Position numbers and translations under genes: made by a program. From the NCBI RefSeq assembly GCF_945952405.1, contig NZ_CAMFIA010000002.1, positions 248,001 through 312,000 of the forward strand: DNA of 64,000 bases, read 5' to 3'. The notes below the pieces were generated by a model. It saw only the letters and a program-made list of their open reading frames with translations, made no database searches and had not been told where the DNA came from. The DNA comes from an uncultured Stenotrophomonas sp. (GTDB taxonomy: Bacteria; Pseudomonadota; Gammaproteobacteria; Xanthomonadales; Xanthomonadaceae). Shown here one piece after another: positions 18,317-28,309 of the stretch (positions are counted from its first letter, which is position 1; each line of letters starts with the position of its first letter).

Positions 18317-19522
18317 ATGAGTTCCTCCACTTCCGATTCGCCGTCGCTGCTGCACGGTCGCGTCCTCGCATTCGCCGCGATCCTGCTGGCTGCGATCAAC
18401 CTGCGTACCGCCGTCACCTCGATCACGCCGCTGCTGGATGTACTCGGCCAGCAGTTCGGCTTCGGCACCACCATGACCGGCGTGCTCGGCATGCTGCCGA
18501 CGGCGTCGTTCGCACTGTTCGGCGTCGCCACGCCGGCGTTGGCGCGGCGCCTGGGCCTGGAGCGCACCACGCTGCTGGCGATGGTGATGGCCATGGCCGG
18601 CCTGCTGCTGCGCTCCAGCGCCGGCAATGTCGGCACGCTGCTGTTCGGTTCGGTCGTCGCACTGGCCGGCATGGGTATCGGCAACGTAGTGGTACCGCCG
18701 CTGGTGAAGCGCTACTTCGCCAACAAGGTCGGCACCATGAGCACGCTCTACATCAGCGTGCTGCAGCTGGGCACGATGCTGCCCGCGCTGCTGGCGGTGC
18801 CGGTGGCCCATGCCGCAGGCTGGCGCGTGTCGCTGGGCATGTGGGCACTGCTGGCGCTGGCCGCCGCGCTGCCGTGGCTGGTACTGGCCACCCGCGCGCC
18901 GAAGCCGCAGGCCGATGCCACCGACCCCACCACGCAGCCGCACGGCAAGGTCTGGCGCACGTCGCTGGGCTGGAGCATGACGCTGATGTTCGGCATGACA
19001 TCGCTGATGACCTATTCGATGTTCACCTGGCTGCCGCGCATCGTGGTCGAGGCCGGTGGCACGCCGGCGTTCGGAGGCGTGATGGTGGCCGTGTTCTCAG
19101 CCCTTGGCCTGTTGCCGTCGCTGGTCATTCCGTCGATGGCGGTGCGCATGCAGAACCCGTTCCCACTGGTGCTGATCGGCTTTTCCTCGTTCGTGATCGC
19201 CTTCGCCGGCCTGCTGCTGGCACCGATGAAGGCACCGCTACTGTGGGCCTGCCTGCTCGGCGTCGGTCCGTCCACGTTCCCGTTGGCGCTGACCCTGATC
19301 AACCTGCGTACCCGCACCCCGACCGGTTCGGCGGCGCTGTCCGGCTTCATGCAGGGCGTCGGCTACAGCTTCAGCTGCCTGGGCCCGTTCCTGGTGGGCT
19401 GGCTGCACACGGTCAGCGATGGCTGGACCCTCCCATTCAGCTTCCTGTTCGGCTGTGCCACGCTGATGCTGTGCGCCTCGTGGGTGGCCTGCAAGCCGCG
19501 CAAGCTGGAAGACCTCTGGTAA
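18317..19522 (+). CDS. MFS transporter, CynX/NimT family
   Basis: A 401-residue permease with about 12 hydrophobic segments. LLAAINLRTAVTSITPLL at the N-terminus is the signature of the CynX/NimT (cyanate/nitroimidazole) branch, with the first inter-helix loop PALARRLGLERTT. The ATG at 18317 is preceded by AAGGA. It stands alone between the tRNA pair and pgaA. The substrate is unknown; CynX-like proteins export small anionic or drug-like compounds. Confidence 0.85.
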   Translation: MSSSTSDSPSLLHGRVLAFAAILLAAINLRTAVTSITPLLDVLGQQFGFGTTMTGVLGMLPTASFALFGVATPALARRLGLERTTLLAMVMAMAGLLLRSSAGNVGTLLFGSVVALAGMGIGNVVVPPLVKRYFANKVGTMSTLYISVLQLGTMLPALLAVPVAHAAGWRVSLGMWALLALAAALPWLVLATRAPKPQADATDPTTQPHGKVWRTSLGWSMTLMFGMTSLMTYSMFTWLPRIVVEAGGTPAFGGVMVAVFSALGLLPSLVIPSMAVRMQNPFPLVLIGFSSFVIAFAGLLLAPMKAPLLWACLLGVGPSTFPLALTLINLRTRTPTGSAALSGFMQGVGYSFSCLGPFLVGWLHTVSDGWTLPFSFLFGCATLMLCASWVACKPRKLEDLW

Positions 19523-19809
19523 GCCGCGCCGGCGCGGCCTGGCGGACCCGACCGGTACCGGCGGGTCGCCGCACCAATCTTGACGCCGGACTGACAATCC
19601 CGGGCGGATAGTGCCCTGGAATGCCCGATCCTGCCGTCTGCCGGCAGCGGGCATGGGGGCGGCAGCCGCCGCCCAAGCCACCACTCGGTGTGCGGGGGAC
19701 CTTCGTTTCAGACAAGACATTGCGGGTCGCTGTCCGGGTTGTACCCGTCCTGGCTGGGCGGGGATGCACGAAGGGCGTGACGCGGACACCGCTACGCCCA
19801 GTTCTGGCA
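19523..19809. other. Intergenic region before pgaA
   Basis: A gap of 343 bp in total up to pgaA. It begins with a perfect 16-bp palindrome (19523-19538) immediately after the MFS stop and a second GC-rich inverted repeat (about 19540-19570), which together probably end the MFS transcript. Between 19580 and 19800 I see no supported ORF, RNA or repeat. The regulatory box for pgaA lies at the right end. Confidence 0.6.
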
Positions 19810-19825
19810 TGTGATGTGCGTCACA
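19810..19825. promoter_or_regulatory. Perfect Crp/Clp-type binding site upstream of pgaA
   Basis: TGTGATGTGCGTCACA equals the TGTGA-N6-TCACA consensus in both half-sites. Its centre is 48 bp before the pgaA ATG. In Xanthomonadaceae the Crp homologue Clp binds this consensus and loses DNA affinity when bound to c-di-GMP. Direct control of pga by Clp is inferred. Confidence 0.75.
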
Positions 19826-19865
19826 TTTCTCAGGTAGTCTGGTCAGGAAGCCAAGGGGGTCCCCA

Positions 19866-21893
19866 ATGGTTGTCCACCGCCGGCTGACGCTCTGCGTCGG
19901 CCTCGCCTGCACCGCTCTGGCCTGGGCCAGCAGCGCCGCCCCGCCGGACCGCACTGCGGCCCTGGCCGAGATTGGCCGCTATCGCGACCAGGCACGCTGG
20001 ATGGACGCGCTGGGCGCGATCGAGCGTGCCAGCCAGCAGCAGCCCAACGATGACCTGTTGTTCAAGCTGCGGGTGCTTACCCTGGGCGACATCGGCAACG
20101 CCTGGCGTGCCTGGGAGCTTTACCAGCAGCGTCCAGCGCTGTTCGATGACGCCCAGCGGCAACGCCTGGAGGCCGACTACCTGGCCAAACGGGTGGTCTG
20201 GAGCCTGGCCTACAGCAGCAGCGAGGACAGCCGCCTGGAAGAAGCCGAGTCCACCCTGGCCCGCATGCAGCGCTACCTCGGCGGCGAAGGCACGCCGCCG
20301 GCAGCGGCACCGCTGCGGATCCGCCTGGACCGCCTGATCCTGCTCAACCGGCTGGGCCGCCACGCACAGGTGCGCGAGGAAGCACGGGCACTGCAGGCCG
20401 AAGGCCACACCCTGCCCGACTACGTGCTGCCAGCGGTGGGCGATTCGTTGATGGGCACCCTGCATCCGGAGGAAGCCATCCCGGTACTGCAGGCGGCCGT
20501 GGCCGGCGATCCCAGCCGCGATGCCTCGCGTTCGGAACTGGCCTACGCCTATCTGGAAAGCGAACAGCAGGAAAAGGCCATCGATCTGCTGCAGGCGTGG
20601 CGCGACAAGGAACCCGCCTGGCGCTGGAGCAATGGAAAATCGCCGTACGCCAACTGGTCGCGCTACGAAGCCGACCTGAACCTGGCGATGGTGCGCGCCT
20701 ACAGCGGCGATCTGCACACGGCGCAGCAGGACCTGGAGGCGATGGTCGACATCGCACCGGGCAATGGCGGCCTGCAGAGCGCGCTCGGCAGCGTGTACAT
20801 GATGCGCGGCTGGCCACGCAGGGCGCTGCAGCGACAGCAGATGGCCCATGCCCTCGACCCGCGCGACATCGAGCCACGGCTGGGCATGGAGGAGGCCTAC
20901 GTCGCCCTGCAGCGCGATGACCTGGCGCGGCCACTGCATGACGATCTGCTCGCGCGCTATCCCACCCAGCCCGCGGTCGAGCGCATGGACCAGGCCTGGC
21001 GCGCCCATCGCGGCTGGCAGCTGAAGGCCTGGACCGACCTCGGCCGCAGTTCCGGCGGCGGCGGCACCTCGCCGCTGGGCAACAACGACCGCCGCTACGG
21101 CATGGAAGTGCAGACACCGGTACTCGACGACCGCTGGCGGCTGTTCGCCTTCGCCGACCGGCGCTCGATCGACTTCCAGGACCAGCGCATCGACCCGCTC
21201 TGGCTGGGCGCGGGCGTGCGCTACCGCTTCGGCCAGCTGGATGCGGAAGCAGCGGTGCTGCGTGCCAACGACCACATCGGCGATACCGGCCTGCGCGTTG
21301 GCCTCGGCTGGCAGTTCAACGACGACTGGCACGCAGGCCTGGTGGCCGCCCGCAACGACCCGGACGCGTCGATGCAGGCGCGCGTGGCCGGCATCACCGC
21401 CGACAGCGTGAGCGCGCAGGTCGACTACCGGCGCAGTGAACTCACCCATTGGATGTTCGGTGCCAGCCGTTTCCGTTACGACGATGGCAACCATCGCGAA
21501 CTGTTCAGCACCAGCCTCGAGCAACGCCTGCTGACCCGGCCGCGCTGGCTGGTCGATGGCCTGGCCAGCGCCTATGCCAGTCGCGGCAGCCGCGACGATG
21601 CGCCCTACTTCAACCCGAAGCGCGATCGCATGGTCGAGATCGGGCTGCGCATCGACCAGCAGCTGTGGCGGCATTACGAGCGCCATTTCAGGCACCGGCT
21701 GACGGTCTCGCTGGGCGACTACTGGCAGGATGGCTTCGGCAGCGCGCTGGTGCCGTCGGTGTCCTACATGCACGAGTGGCAGCTGGGCACGGGCCGCGTG
21801 TTCGAGTACGGCGTGCGCTGGTCGCGGCCGGTCTACGACGGCCATCGCGAGCGCCATCTCGGCTTCGAAGCCGCACTGCGCTGGGGAGAATGA
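19866..21893 (+). CDS. pgaA: PNAG export outer-membrane porin PgaA
   Basis: A 675-residue protein with a signal peptide ending near ASSAAPP. A periplasmic TPR superhelix (about residues 28-370) carries repeats such as LAYAYLESEQQEKAIDLL and LQSALGSVYMMRGWPRRAL. The C-terminal part is beta-barrel-like, with alternating aromatic strands. It exports partly deacetylated poly-beta-1,6-N-acetylglucosamine and binds PgaB. It is shorter than E. coli PgaA (807), mostly in the TPR part. First gene of pgaABCD. Confidence 0.9.
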   Translation: MVVHRRLTLCVGLACTALAWASSAAPPDRTAALAEIGRYRDQARWMDALGAIERASQQQPNDDLLFKLRVLTLGDIGNAWRAWELYQQRPALFDDAQRQRLEADYLAKRVVWSLAYSSSEDSRLEEAESTLARMQRYLGGEGTPPAAAPLRIRLDRLILLNRLGRHAQVREEARALQAEGHTLPDYVLPAVGDSLMGTLHPEEAIPVLQAAVAGDPSRDASRSELAYAYLESEQQEKAIDLLQAWRDKEPAWRWSNGKSPYANWSRYEADLNLAMVRAYSGDLHTAQQDLEAMVDIAPGNGGLQSALGSVYMMRGWPRRALQRQQMAHALDPRDIEPRLGMEEAYVALQRDDLARPLHDDLLARYPTQPAVERMDQAWRAHRGWQLKAWTDLGRSSGGGGTSPLGNNDRRYGMEVQTPVLDDRWRLFAFADRRSIDFQDQRIDPLWLGAGVRYRFGQLDAEAAVLRANDHIGDTGLRVGLGWQFNDDWHAGLVAARNDPDASMQARVAGITADSVSAQVDYRRSELTHWMFGASRFRYDDGNHRELFSTSLEQRLLTRPRWLVDGLASAYASRGSRDDAPYFNPKRDRMVEIGLRIDQQLWRHYERHFRHRLTVSLGDYWQDGFGSALVPSVSYMHEWQLGTGRVFEYGVRWSRPVYDGHRERHLGFEAALRWGE

Positions 21894-21894
21894 C

Positions 21895-23781
21895 ATGACC
21901 CGCATCCTGCGACTGATCGTGCTCCTGCTGCTGGCCACCGCCCCCCCGGTCTTCGCGCAGCAGGCCCTGCATCTGGACGCGGTCGACAACGGCCTGCTGA
22001 TCCTCAGCTACCACGACATCCGCGACCAGGTGGCCGCCAAGGGCGATGCCGACAGCTATGCGGTGAGCACGCAGAACTTCGCCGCGCACCTGGACTGGCT
22101 GGGCGCGCATGGCTATCACCCGGTGTCGCTGTCACAGCTGATCGAGGCCTCGCAGGGGCGCGCCACGCTGCCGCCGAAACCGGTGCTGCTGACCTTCGAC
22201 GACGGCCTGCGCAGCGTGTATGACAAGGCCTTTCCGCTGCTGCAGGCGTACCACTATCCCGCGCTGGTGGCGGTGATCACCGACTACGTGGACATGGCAC
22301 CGGGCCGCACCATCGACTACGGCTACCGCTCCTTCGGGCACGACGATTTCGTCACCTGGGCGCAGCTCAGGCAGATGCACGACAGCGGCCTGATCGAGGT
22401 CGCAAGCCATACCGACGACCTGCACCACGGCGTGCCGGCCAATCCGCAGGGCAACTCGACGCCGGCCGTGGTGACCCGCATCTACCGCGCGGCCACCCGT
22501 AGTTATGAGAGCGAGGCCGAGTACGAGCAGCGCCTGCGCAACGATCTCGCACGCAGCGCGCAGCGCATCGAGCAGCACCTGGGCGTGCGCCCCCGTGCCA
22601 TCGTCTGGCCGTACGCCGCCTACAACCAGTTGAGCAACGACATTGCCGAGCAGCTGGGCATGCCGGTTTCGTTCGACCTGGAAGGCCGCAGCACGCCGGT
22701 GGCCAGCGACCTGCACGGGCTGGCGCGCCTGCTGGTAAGCGACAACCCGACCGTGGAGGGCCTGGCCTACGAGCTGCGCCGCGACGTGGCGTTGGATGGC
22801 ATCCGCGCGCTGCAGGTCGATCTGGATGATGTCTATGACGCGGACCCTGCACAGCAGGCGCGCAACCTCGATGCGCTGGTCGAACGGGTCAAGCGCATCG
22901 CGCCGACCCACGTCTACCTGCAGGCGTTCGCCGATCCGGACGGCAACAACACCGCCGATGCGCTGTACTTCCCGAACCGGCACATGCCGATGCGTGCCGA
23001 CCTGTTCAGCCGGGTTGCCTGGCAACTGAAATCACGCGCCGGGGTGAAGGTCTATGCATGGCTGCCGGTGCTCGGCTTCGAACTGCCGGACCCGCTGCAG
23101 CGCAAGGCACTGGCGATCCACAACGGCGATGCCGATGGCATGTACCGGCTGGACTTCACCAACCCGCAGGCCCGCCAGATCATGCTCGACATCTACGAGG
23201 ACCTGGCGGTCAATTCCTACTTCGAGGGCCTGCTGTTCCATGACGACGGCTACCTGCGCGACACCGAGCTGCCTGCGCTGGCGGCCGGTGATGGCGGCAG
23301 CGCGCGCACCCAGGCGCTGATCGATTTCACCCTGGCACTGCGTGACAGCGCACAGCGTTGGCGACCGAAGCTGGCCACCGTGCGCAACCTGTACGCCGAA
23401 CCGGTGCTGCGGCCGCAGAGCGAAGCCTGGTTCGCGCAGCGGCTGGACCTGTTCAACAAGGCCTATGACCAGACCGCGCTGATGGCGATGCCGTGGATGG
23501 AAGGCAGCCGCCATCCGGAACGCTGGCTCGACCAGCTGCTGGCTGCGGTCCGCGCGCACGATCCACAGCTGCAGCACACGCTGTTCGAGCTGCAGACCGT
23601 CGATTGGCGCAGTGGCCAACCGATTCCCGCCGAGCGCCTGCGCGCGCAGATCCGCCAGCTGCAGGCACAGGGCGTGCACCACTTCGCCTGGTATCCGGAC
23701 GACTTCATCGCCGACCAGCCTTCCACCCACGATGCCCGTGCGGCGATGTCCGCCGGCAACTTCCCGTACCCGGAGAAGTGA
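21895..23781 (+). CDS. pgaB: PNAG N-deacetylase/hydrolase PgaB
   Basis: A 628-residue two-domain periplasmic enzyme. The N-terminal polysaccharide deacetylase domain has the metal/catalytic motifs LSYHD, LLTFDDG and ASHTDDLHHG. The C-terminal glycoside hydrolase-like domain (from about residue 300) shares IRALQVDLDDVYD, VYLQAFADPDGN and LLFHDDGYLRD with E. coli PgaB. The signal peptide ends in PVFAQQ with no lipobox cysteine, unlike the E. coli lipoprotein, so this PgaB may be soluble in the periplasm. The ATG is one base after the pgaA stop. Confidence 0.93.
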   Translation: MTRILRLIVLLLLATAPPVFAQQALHLDAVDNGLLILSYHDIRDQVAAKGDADSYAVSTQNFAAHLDWLGAHGYHPVSLSQLIEASQGRATLPPKPVLLTFDDGLRSVYDKAFPLLQAYHYPALVAVITDYVDMAPGRTIDYGYRSFGHDDFVTWAQLRQMHDSGLIEVASHTDDLHHGVPANPQGNSTPAVVTRIYRAATRSYESEAEYEQRLRNDLARSAQRIEQHLGVRPRAIVWPYAAYNQLSNDIAEQLGMPVSFDLEGRSTPVASDLHGLARLLVSDNPTVEGLAYELRRDVALDGIRALQVDLDDVYDADPAQQARNLDALVERVKRIAPTHVYLQAFADPDGNNTADALYFPNRHMPMRADLFSRVAWQLKSRAGVKVYAWLPVLGFELPDPLQRKALAIHNGDADGMYRLDFTNPQARQIMLDIYEDLAVNSYFEGLLFHDDGYLRDTELPALAAGDGGSARTQALIDFTLALRDSAQRWRPKLATVRNLYAEPVLRPQSEAWFAQRLDLFNKAYDQTALMAMPWMEGSRHPERWLDQLLAAVRAHDPQLQHTLFELQTVDWRSGQPIPAERLRAQIRQLQAQGVHHFAWYPDDFIADQPSTHDARAAMSAGNFPYPEK

Positions 23782-23782
23782 C

Positions 23783-25039
23783 GTGGACATGCATCCGCTG
23801 CTGCAGATCCTGTTCCAGTTCGCCTTCTACTATCCGATGGTGATGGCGTTCTTCTGGATGTCCGGTGGGCTCTACTACTACTTCCGGCGCGAACGCCACT
23901 CGGCCGCGCGCAATGATCCACCGCTGATGGTCGAGCCACCGTTCGCGACCCTGCTGATTCCGTGCCACAACGAGTCGGAGAACCTGGACGACACCCTCGG
24001 TTCGGCGCTGGCACAGCGCTACCCCGCCGACTATGAAGTGATCGCCATCGACGACGGCAGCAGCGACGATACCGGCGCCCGCCTGGAGGCGCTGGCCGCC
24101 AGGCACCCACGGCTGCGCGTACTGCACCTGGACCGCAACCTGGGCAAGGCCAACGCCCTGCGCATGGGTGCACTGGCAGCGCGCTCGGAATACCTGGTGT
24201 GCATCGACGGCGATGCGATGCTGGAAGAGCACGCGCTGCACTGGATGATCTGGCACCTTGTCAGTGGCAGCCGGGTCGGCGCTGTCACCGGCAATCCGCG
24301 CATCCGCAACCGTTCCACCCTGCTCGGCCGGCTGCAGGTGGCTGAGTTCTCCTCGATCATCGGCATGATCAAGCGCGCCCAGCGCGTCTATGGGCGCATC
24401 TTCACCATTTCCGGGGTGATCGCCGGCTTCCGCCGCACCGCACTGCACCAGGTCGGCTGGTGGGCTGACGACATGGTCACCGAGGACATCGACATCAGCT
24501 GGCGCCTGCAGCGGGCGCACTGGGACATCCGCTACGAGCCCAACGCGCTGTGCTTCATCCTGATGCCGGAAACCCTGAAGGGCCTGTGGCGGCAGCGGCT
24601 GCGCTGGGCCCAGGGCGGCGTGGAAGTGATGCTTCGGCATGCGCGCTCGCTGCTGCACTGGAAGGAACGACGCATGTGGGGCGTGCTGCTGGAGTACGTG
24701 CTGAGCGTGATCTGGGCCTACACCATGCTGTTCATCGTGGTGCTGTGGGCGCTGGGAAAGTTCATCGACCTGCCGCCGCAGCTCTACATCGCCAGCCTGC
24801 TGCCGCAGTGGCATGGCGTGATCCTGGCATTGGTCTGCCTGCTGCAGTTCGCCAGCAGCCTGATCATCGACCGTCGTTACGAAACACAGATTGGACGCAA
24901 CTACTTCTGGGTCATCTGGTACCCGATGGCGTACTGGCTGATCAGCCTTTCCACCACCCTGGTGGCGCTTCCGAAGACCCTGCTGCGTCGCCGCAGCAAG
25001 CGCGCCACCTGGACCAGCCCTGACCGGGGGATTCGATGA
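23783..25039 (+). CDS. pgaC: Poly-N-acetylglucosamine synthase PgaC
   Basis: A 418-residue GT2 processive glycosyltransferase in the inner membrane that polymerises UDP-GlcNAc. Visible motifs are AIDDGSSDDTG, VCIDGDAML (DXD), DDMVTEDIDISW and QRLRWAQGG (Q/RxxRW). Two N-terminal and several C-terminal hydrophobic segments are predicted. I take the GTG at 23783 as the start because GGAG sits seven bases before it; an in-frame ATG follows two codons later. It needs PgaD and, in E. coli, c-di-GMP. Confidence 0.95.
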   Translation: MDMHPLLQILFQFAFYYPMVMAFFWMSGGLYYYFRRERHSAARNDPPLMVEPPFATLLIPCHNESENLDDTLGSALAQRYPADYEVIAIDDGSSDDTGARLEALAARHPRLRVLHLDRNLGKANALRMGALAARSEYLVCIDGDAMLEEHALHWMIWHLVSGSRVGAVTGNPRIRNRSTLLGRLQVAEFSSIIGMIKRAQRVYGRIFTISGVIAGFRRTALHQVGWWADDMVTEDIDISWRLQRAHWDIRYEPNALCFILMPETLKGLWRQRLRWAQGGVEVMLRHARSLLHWKERRMWGVLLEYVLSVIWAYTMLFIVVLWALGKFIDLPPQLYIASLLPQWHGVILALVCLLQFASSLIIDRRYETQIGRNYFWVIWYPMAYWLISLSTTLVALPKTLLRRRSKRATWTSPDRGIR

Positions 25040-25506
25040 ACGCCCAGCATCCTTCCAACCGCTTCGACTCGCGGATGATCCGCAAGCCGCATCGCCAGCC
25101 CCGCTTCCAGCGCACCGCCTGGGGCTTTGTCACCCTCGCCTTCTGGGGGTTCTACTTCTACCTGTGGGCTCCGCTGGTCACCCTGTTTTCCTGGCTGGTC
25201 GGCGGGCAACTGGCCTGGCAACAGCTGTACGAGCGACAGAACCAGTTCGATCCGTACGTGCTGGTCGCGCTGCCGCTGATCCTGCTGTGCGCCAGCATCC
25301 TGCTGATCGGCTGGGCCGAGTACAACCGCGCGCGTTTCCGTGGCCACGACCGGCGCCTGCCACGGCCTGCGGCCAGCCTCAATGAAGTGGCGGCCGACCT
25401 CGGTGCCAGTACCGGGCTGGCCGAACGGCTGCTCGGCTGCAAGGCTGCCACCCTGCACATGGACGAGCACGCACGCCCGGTGGGCATCCGCCGCGAAGTG
25501 CTGTGA
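25036..25506 (+). CDS. pgaD: PNAG synthase accessory protein PgaD
   Basis: A 156-residue protein with two transmembrane helices (about residues 28-52 and 72-93) and a cytoplasmic C-terminal part with a short conserved WAEYNRARFRG segment. This is the PgaD layout; in E. coli PgaC and PgaD bind c-di-GMP jointly. The ATG overlaps the pgaC stop by four bases. Last gene of the operon. Confidence 0.85.
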   Translation: MNAQHPSNRFDSRMIRKPHRQPRFQRTAWGFVTLAFWGFYFYLWAPLVTLFSWLVGGQLAWQQLYERQNQFDPYVLVALPLILLCASILLIGWAEYNRARFRGHDRRLPRPAASLNEVAADLGASTGLAERLLGCKAATLHMDEHARPVGIRREVL

Positions 25507-25516
25507 CACGCCGCAG

Positions 25517-25572
25517 GTCGTGCCGGCCGCTGGCTGGCATCCACAGAGCATCCACGCATGGCGTGGATCTAC
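25517..25572. repeat. Two different SMAG-type palindromes after pgaD
   Basis: 25517-25539 is a GTCG-headed variant of the GCCGGCC arm type. 25550-25572 is an inverted ATCCACGC/GCGTGGAT palindrome ending in CTAC (GTAG on the minus strand). They separate the convergent pgaD and proA genes and may form the shared transcript end. Confidence 0.7.
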
Positions 25573-25608
25573 TGCCTATGCAGCCCGCTGGCCGGCATCC
25601 AGGTCTCC

Positions 25609-26880
25609 TCAGGCCCGGGTCTGGCCTTCGCCGCGCACAACGAAGCGCTCGACGGTGAGCGCTTCCAGGCCCATCGGCCCGTAGGCATGCAGGCGCGTGG
25701 TGGAAATGCCGATCTCGCTGCCGAGGCCAAGCTGGCCACCATCGGAGAAGCGCGACGAAGCGTTGACCATCACCACCGCCGAGCGCAGTGCATTGACGAA
25801 ACGCTCGGCATGGCCGGCATCGCCGGTGGCGATCACTTCGGTGTGGTCGGAGGTATAGCGGCGGATGTGCGCAATGGCGGCATCGAGATCGTCGACCACG
25901 CGCACCGCCAGCACCAGGTCAAGGAACTCGGCGGCATAGTCGTCCTCGCTGGCCGCCGTGCTGCCCGGCAGCAGCGGCTGCGCCTGCGCATCGGCACGCA
26001 GCTGCACGCCACGCTCGCCGAGCGCCTGCGCCACCCGCGGCAGGAATGCTGCCGCGGCATCACGGTGCACCAGCAGCGTCTCCAGCGAGTTGCAGGCCGC
26101 CGGGCGGCTGCACTTGCCATCCACCAGCAGGTCGACGGCCATGCCAAGGTCGGCACTGGCATCCACGAACAGATGGCAGACCCCCTTGTAGTGCTTGATC
26201 ACCGGTACCCGCGCATGCTCGGCCACGAAGCGGATCAGGCCTTCGCCGCCACGCGGGATCGCCAGGTCGATCAGCTCGTGCAGCTGCAGCAGCTCCAGCA
26301 TGGCCTCGCGGCGCAGGTCGGTCAGCACGGTCACCGCGGCCGCCGGTACACCCTTGGCCTGCAAGGCACCGGCCAGCGCCTGCGCGATCGCGGTATTGGA
26401 ATGGAGGGCCTCGGAGCCGCCGCGCAGGATCACCCCGTTGCCTGCCTTCAGGCACAGCGCTGCGGCTTCGGCGGTCACGTTGGGGCGCGCCTCGTAGATC
26501 ATCGCGATCACTCCCAGCGGCACGCGCACCTTCTGCACGCGGATGCCGTTCGGGCGCACATCATCGCGGGTTACCTGGCCGACCGGGTCCGGCAACCCCG
26601 CCACTTCACGCACGGCGTCGGCCATGGCCAGCAGACGTGGCGGGTCCAGCGCCAGGCGATCGAGCATGGCACTGCCCACGCCCTTTTCGCGTGCAGCCGC
26701 AAGGTCGCGTGCATTGCCGGCCAGGATCAGCCCGGCATTCACTTCCAGCGCTTGCGCCATCGCCATCAACAGCGCGCGCCGGGCTGCGCTGTCGAGGCCA
26801 GCCACGATCTGGGCCGCATCACGGCAGGCACGCGCCTGTGCTTCGATTCCGCTCATGGGAGTGTCCTTCAAACCGGTCAT
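25609..26880 (-). CDS. proA: Gamma-glutamyl phosphate reductase
   Basis: A 423-residue NADPH-dependent enzyme of proline synthesis that reduces glutamyl-5-phosphate to the semialdehyde. The active-site cysteine is in [25 protein letters not shown] [15 protein letters not shown] and [16 protein letters not shown] are the ProA hallmarks. The ATG overlaps the proB stop (ATGA), so ProB and ProA, which form a substrate-channelling pair, are translationally coupled. Last gene of the arg/pro run. Confidence 0.95.
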   Translation of the reverse strand: MTGLKDTPMSGIEAQARACRDAAQIVAGLDSAARRALLMAMAQALEVNAGLILAGNARDLAAAREKGVGSAMLDRLALDPPRLLAMADAVREVAGLPDPVGQVTRDDVRPNGIRVQKVRVPLGVIAMIYEARPNVTAEAAALCLKAGNGVILRGGSEALHSNTAIAQALAGALQAKGVPAAAVTVLTDLRREAMLELLQLHELIDLAIPRGGEGLIRFVAEHARVPVIKHYKGVCHLFVDASADLGMAVDLLVDGKCSRPAACNSLETLLVHRDAAAAFLPRVAQALGERGVQLRADAQAQPLLPGSTAASEDDYAAEFLDLVLAVRVVDDLDAAIAHIRRYTSDHTEVIATGDAGHAERFVNALRSAVVMVNASSRFSDGGQLGLGSEIGISTTRLHAYGPMGLEALTVERFVVRGEGQTRA

Positions 26881-28034
26881 GGCAGCACCAGATCGTCACG
26901 ATGGACGACACTGCCGCCGTAGTTGTAGCCCAGCACGGACTGGATGTCGCGCGAATGATGGCCCGCGATCCGGCGCACGTCATCGGCTGCGTACTGGCTG
27001 ACGCCACGGGCCACACAGATACGGCCCTGCGGTGCATCCCAGCACACTTGCACCATGTCACCGCGGCGGAACGCGCCCTCCGCACCGGTGATGCCACCGG
27101 CCAGCAGCGAGGCGCCCTTCTCGCGCATCGCCTGTGCCGCACCGGCGTCGATGACGATCGCGCCGTCGGCCAGCGGCGCGTGCCGCAGCCAGTGCTTGCG
27201 CGCCGCCTCACGGCTGCGTGCAGCGTGGATGCGGGTGCCGAACAGGCGGTCCTGCGCCAGCGCGCGCACCACGTCGCCGTGGCGGCCATTGAACAGGTAG
27301 GTCTCGATGCCGAGGCGGCCCGCCTTCGCGGCGGCCTCCAGCTTGGTGCGCATGCCACCGGTGCCGGCGCGCGAGCCGGCGCCGCCGGCCATCGCCAGCA
27401 CCTCGTCGCTCAGTTCGGGCACCTCGTGCAGCGGCCGTGCATCGGCAACCGTGCGGGGGTCTGCGCTGTACAAGCCGTCGATATCGGTGGCGATGAACAG
27501 CGCATCGGCGTCGACCAGTGCCGCCACGGTCGCGGCCAGGTTGTCGTTGTCACCGAGCTTGAGCTCATCCACCGACACGGTGTCGTTCTCGTTGACCACC
27601 GGCAGTGCGCCCAGCCGCAACAGCTCACTGAGCGTGGCGCGGGCATTGAGGTAGCGACGGCGATTGCGCAGGTCATCGTGGGTGAGCAGGACCTGCGCCA
27701 CCGGGCGTTCGAAGAAGCGCTGCCAGAGACCGATCAGCTGGGCCTGGCCGAGCGCGGCCAACGCTTGCCGCGCCGCCATTGCCGCCCCCGGTTCATCGGC
27801 CCGCGGCAGGATCGCGCGACCTGCGGCGACCGCGCCGGACGACACGATCACCACTTCGCGCCCGGCCAGCACATTGGCCGAAACGAACTGGGCCAGGCCC
27901 AGTGCATGCCGCGGTGACAGGCCGCCGCCATCGGCGGCCAGCAGGCTGCTGCCGACCTTCAACACCGCACGCCGCCACGGTGGCAACCGCTGTTCCGGGA
28001 ACGGCGAGGCGACAGCGGCGGCATGCAGGGTCAT
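26877..28034 (-). CDS. proB: Glutamate 5-kinase with PUA domain
   Basis: A 385-residue amino-acid kinase. The nucleotide-binding start is [10 protein letters not shown], followed by [11 protein letters not shown] and [19 protein letters not shown]-terminal PUA domain (about residues 285-385) is present as in E. coli ProB. It catalyses the first, proline-inhibited step of proline synthesis. It follows a small yciI-like gene by 11 bp. Confidence 0.95.
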   Translation of the reverse strand: MTLHAAAVASPFPEQRLPPWRRAVLKVGSSLLAADGGGLSPRHALGLAQFVSANVLAGREVVIVSSGAVAAGRAILPRADEPGAAMAARQALAALGQAQLIGLWQRFFERPVAQVLLTHDDLRNRRRYLNARATLSELLRLGALPVVNENDTVSVDELKLGDNDNLAATVAALVDADALFIATDIDGLYSADPRTVADARPLHEVPELSDEVLAMAGGAGSRAGTGGMRTKLEAAAKAGRLGIETYLFNGRHGDVVRALAQDRLFGTRIHAARSREAARKHWLRHAPLADGAIVIDAGAAQAMREKGASLLAGGITGAEGAFRRGDMVQVCWDAPQGRICVARGVSQYAADDVRRIAGHHSRDIQSVLGYNYGGSVVHRDDLVLP

Positions 28035-28045
28035 CGGTCAGGGCC

Positions 28046-28309
28046 TCAGCGGGTGTTCCATTCGTGCACGGTCAGGTCGGACGCCTGCATCGTCACCAGC
28101 GGATCGGTGGCAACAATGGCCTGCGCCTGCGCCAGGCTTTCCACGTTGCACAGCACATAGGCACCCCCACTGCCATCGGCGAATCCACCGGTCAGCTGCA
28201 GCTTGCCCTGGGCCTGCAATGCCTCAAGGAAATCTCGGTGTGGCTGCACCGCGGCAGCATCGAAGTCCGGCCGCCGCATCGCCAGCACCAGGTACACGGT
28301 GGCGGCCAT
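28046..28309 (-). CDS. YciI-like small protein
   Basis: An 87-residue ferredoxin-like-fold protein of the YCII family, with ALQAQGKLQLTGGFADGSGGAYVL and DPLVTMQASDLTVHEWNTR. The family has a conserved His-Asp pair, but no general function is established. Its ATG shares one base with the argH stop, placing it firmly in the arg/pro transcript between argH and proB. A role in arginine or proline metabolism is possible but unproven. Confidence 0.85.
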   Translation of the reverse strand: MAATVYLVLAMRRPDFDAAAVQPHRDFLEALQAQGKLQLTGGFADGSGGAYVLCNVESLAQAQAIVATDPLVTMQASDLTVHEWNTR

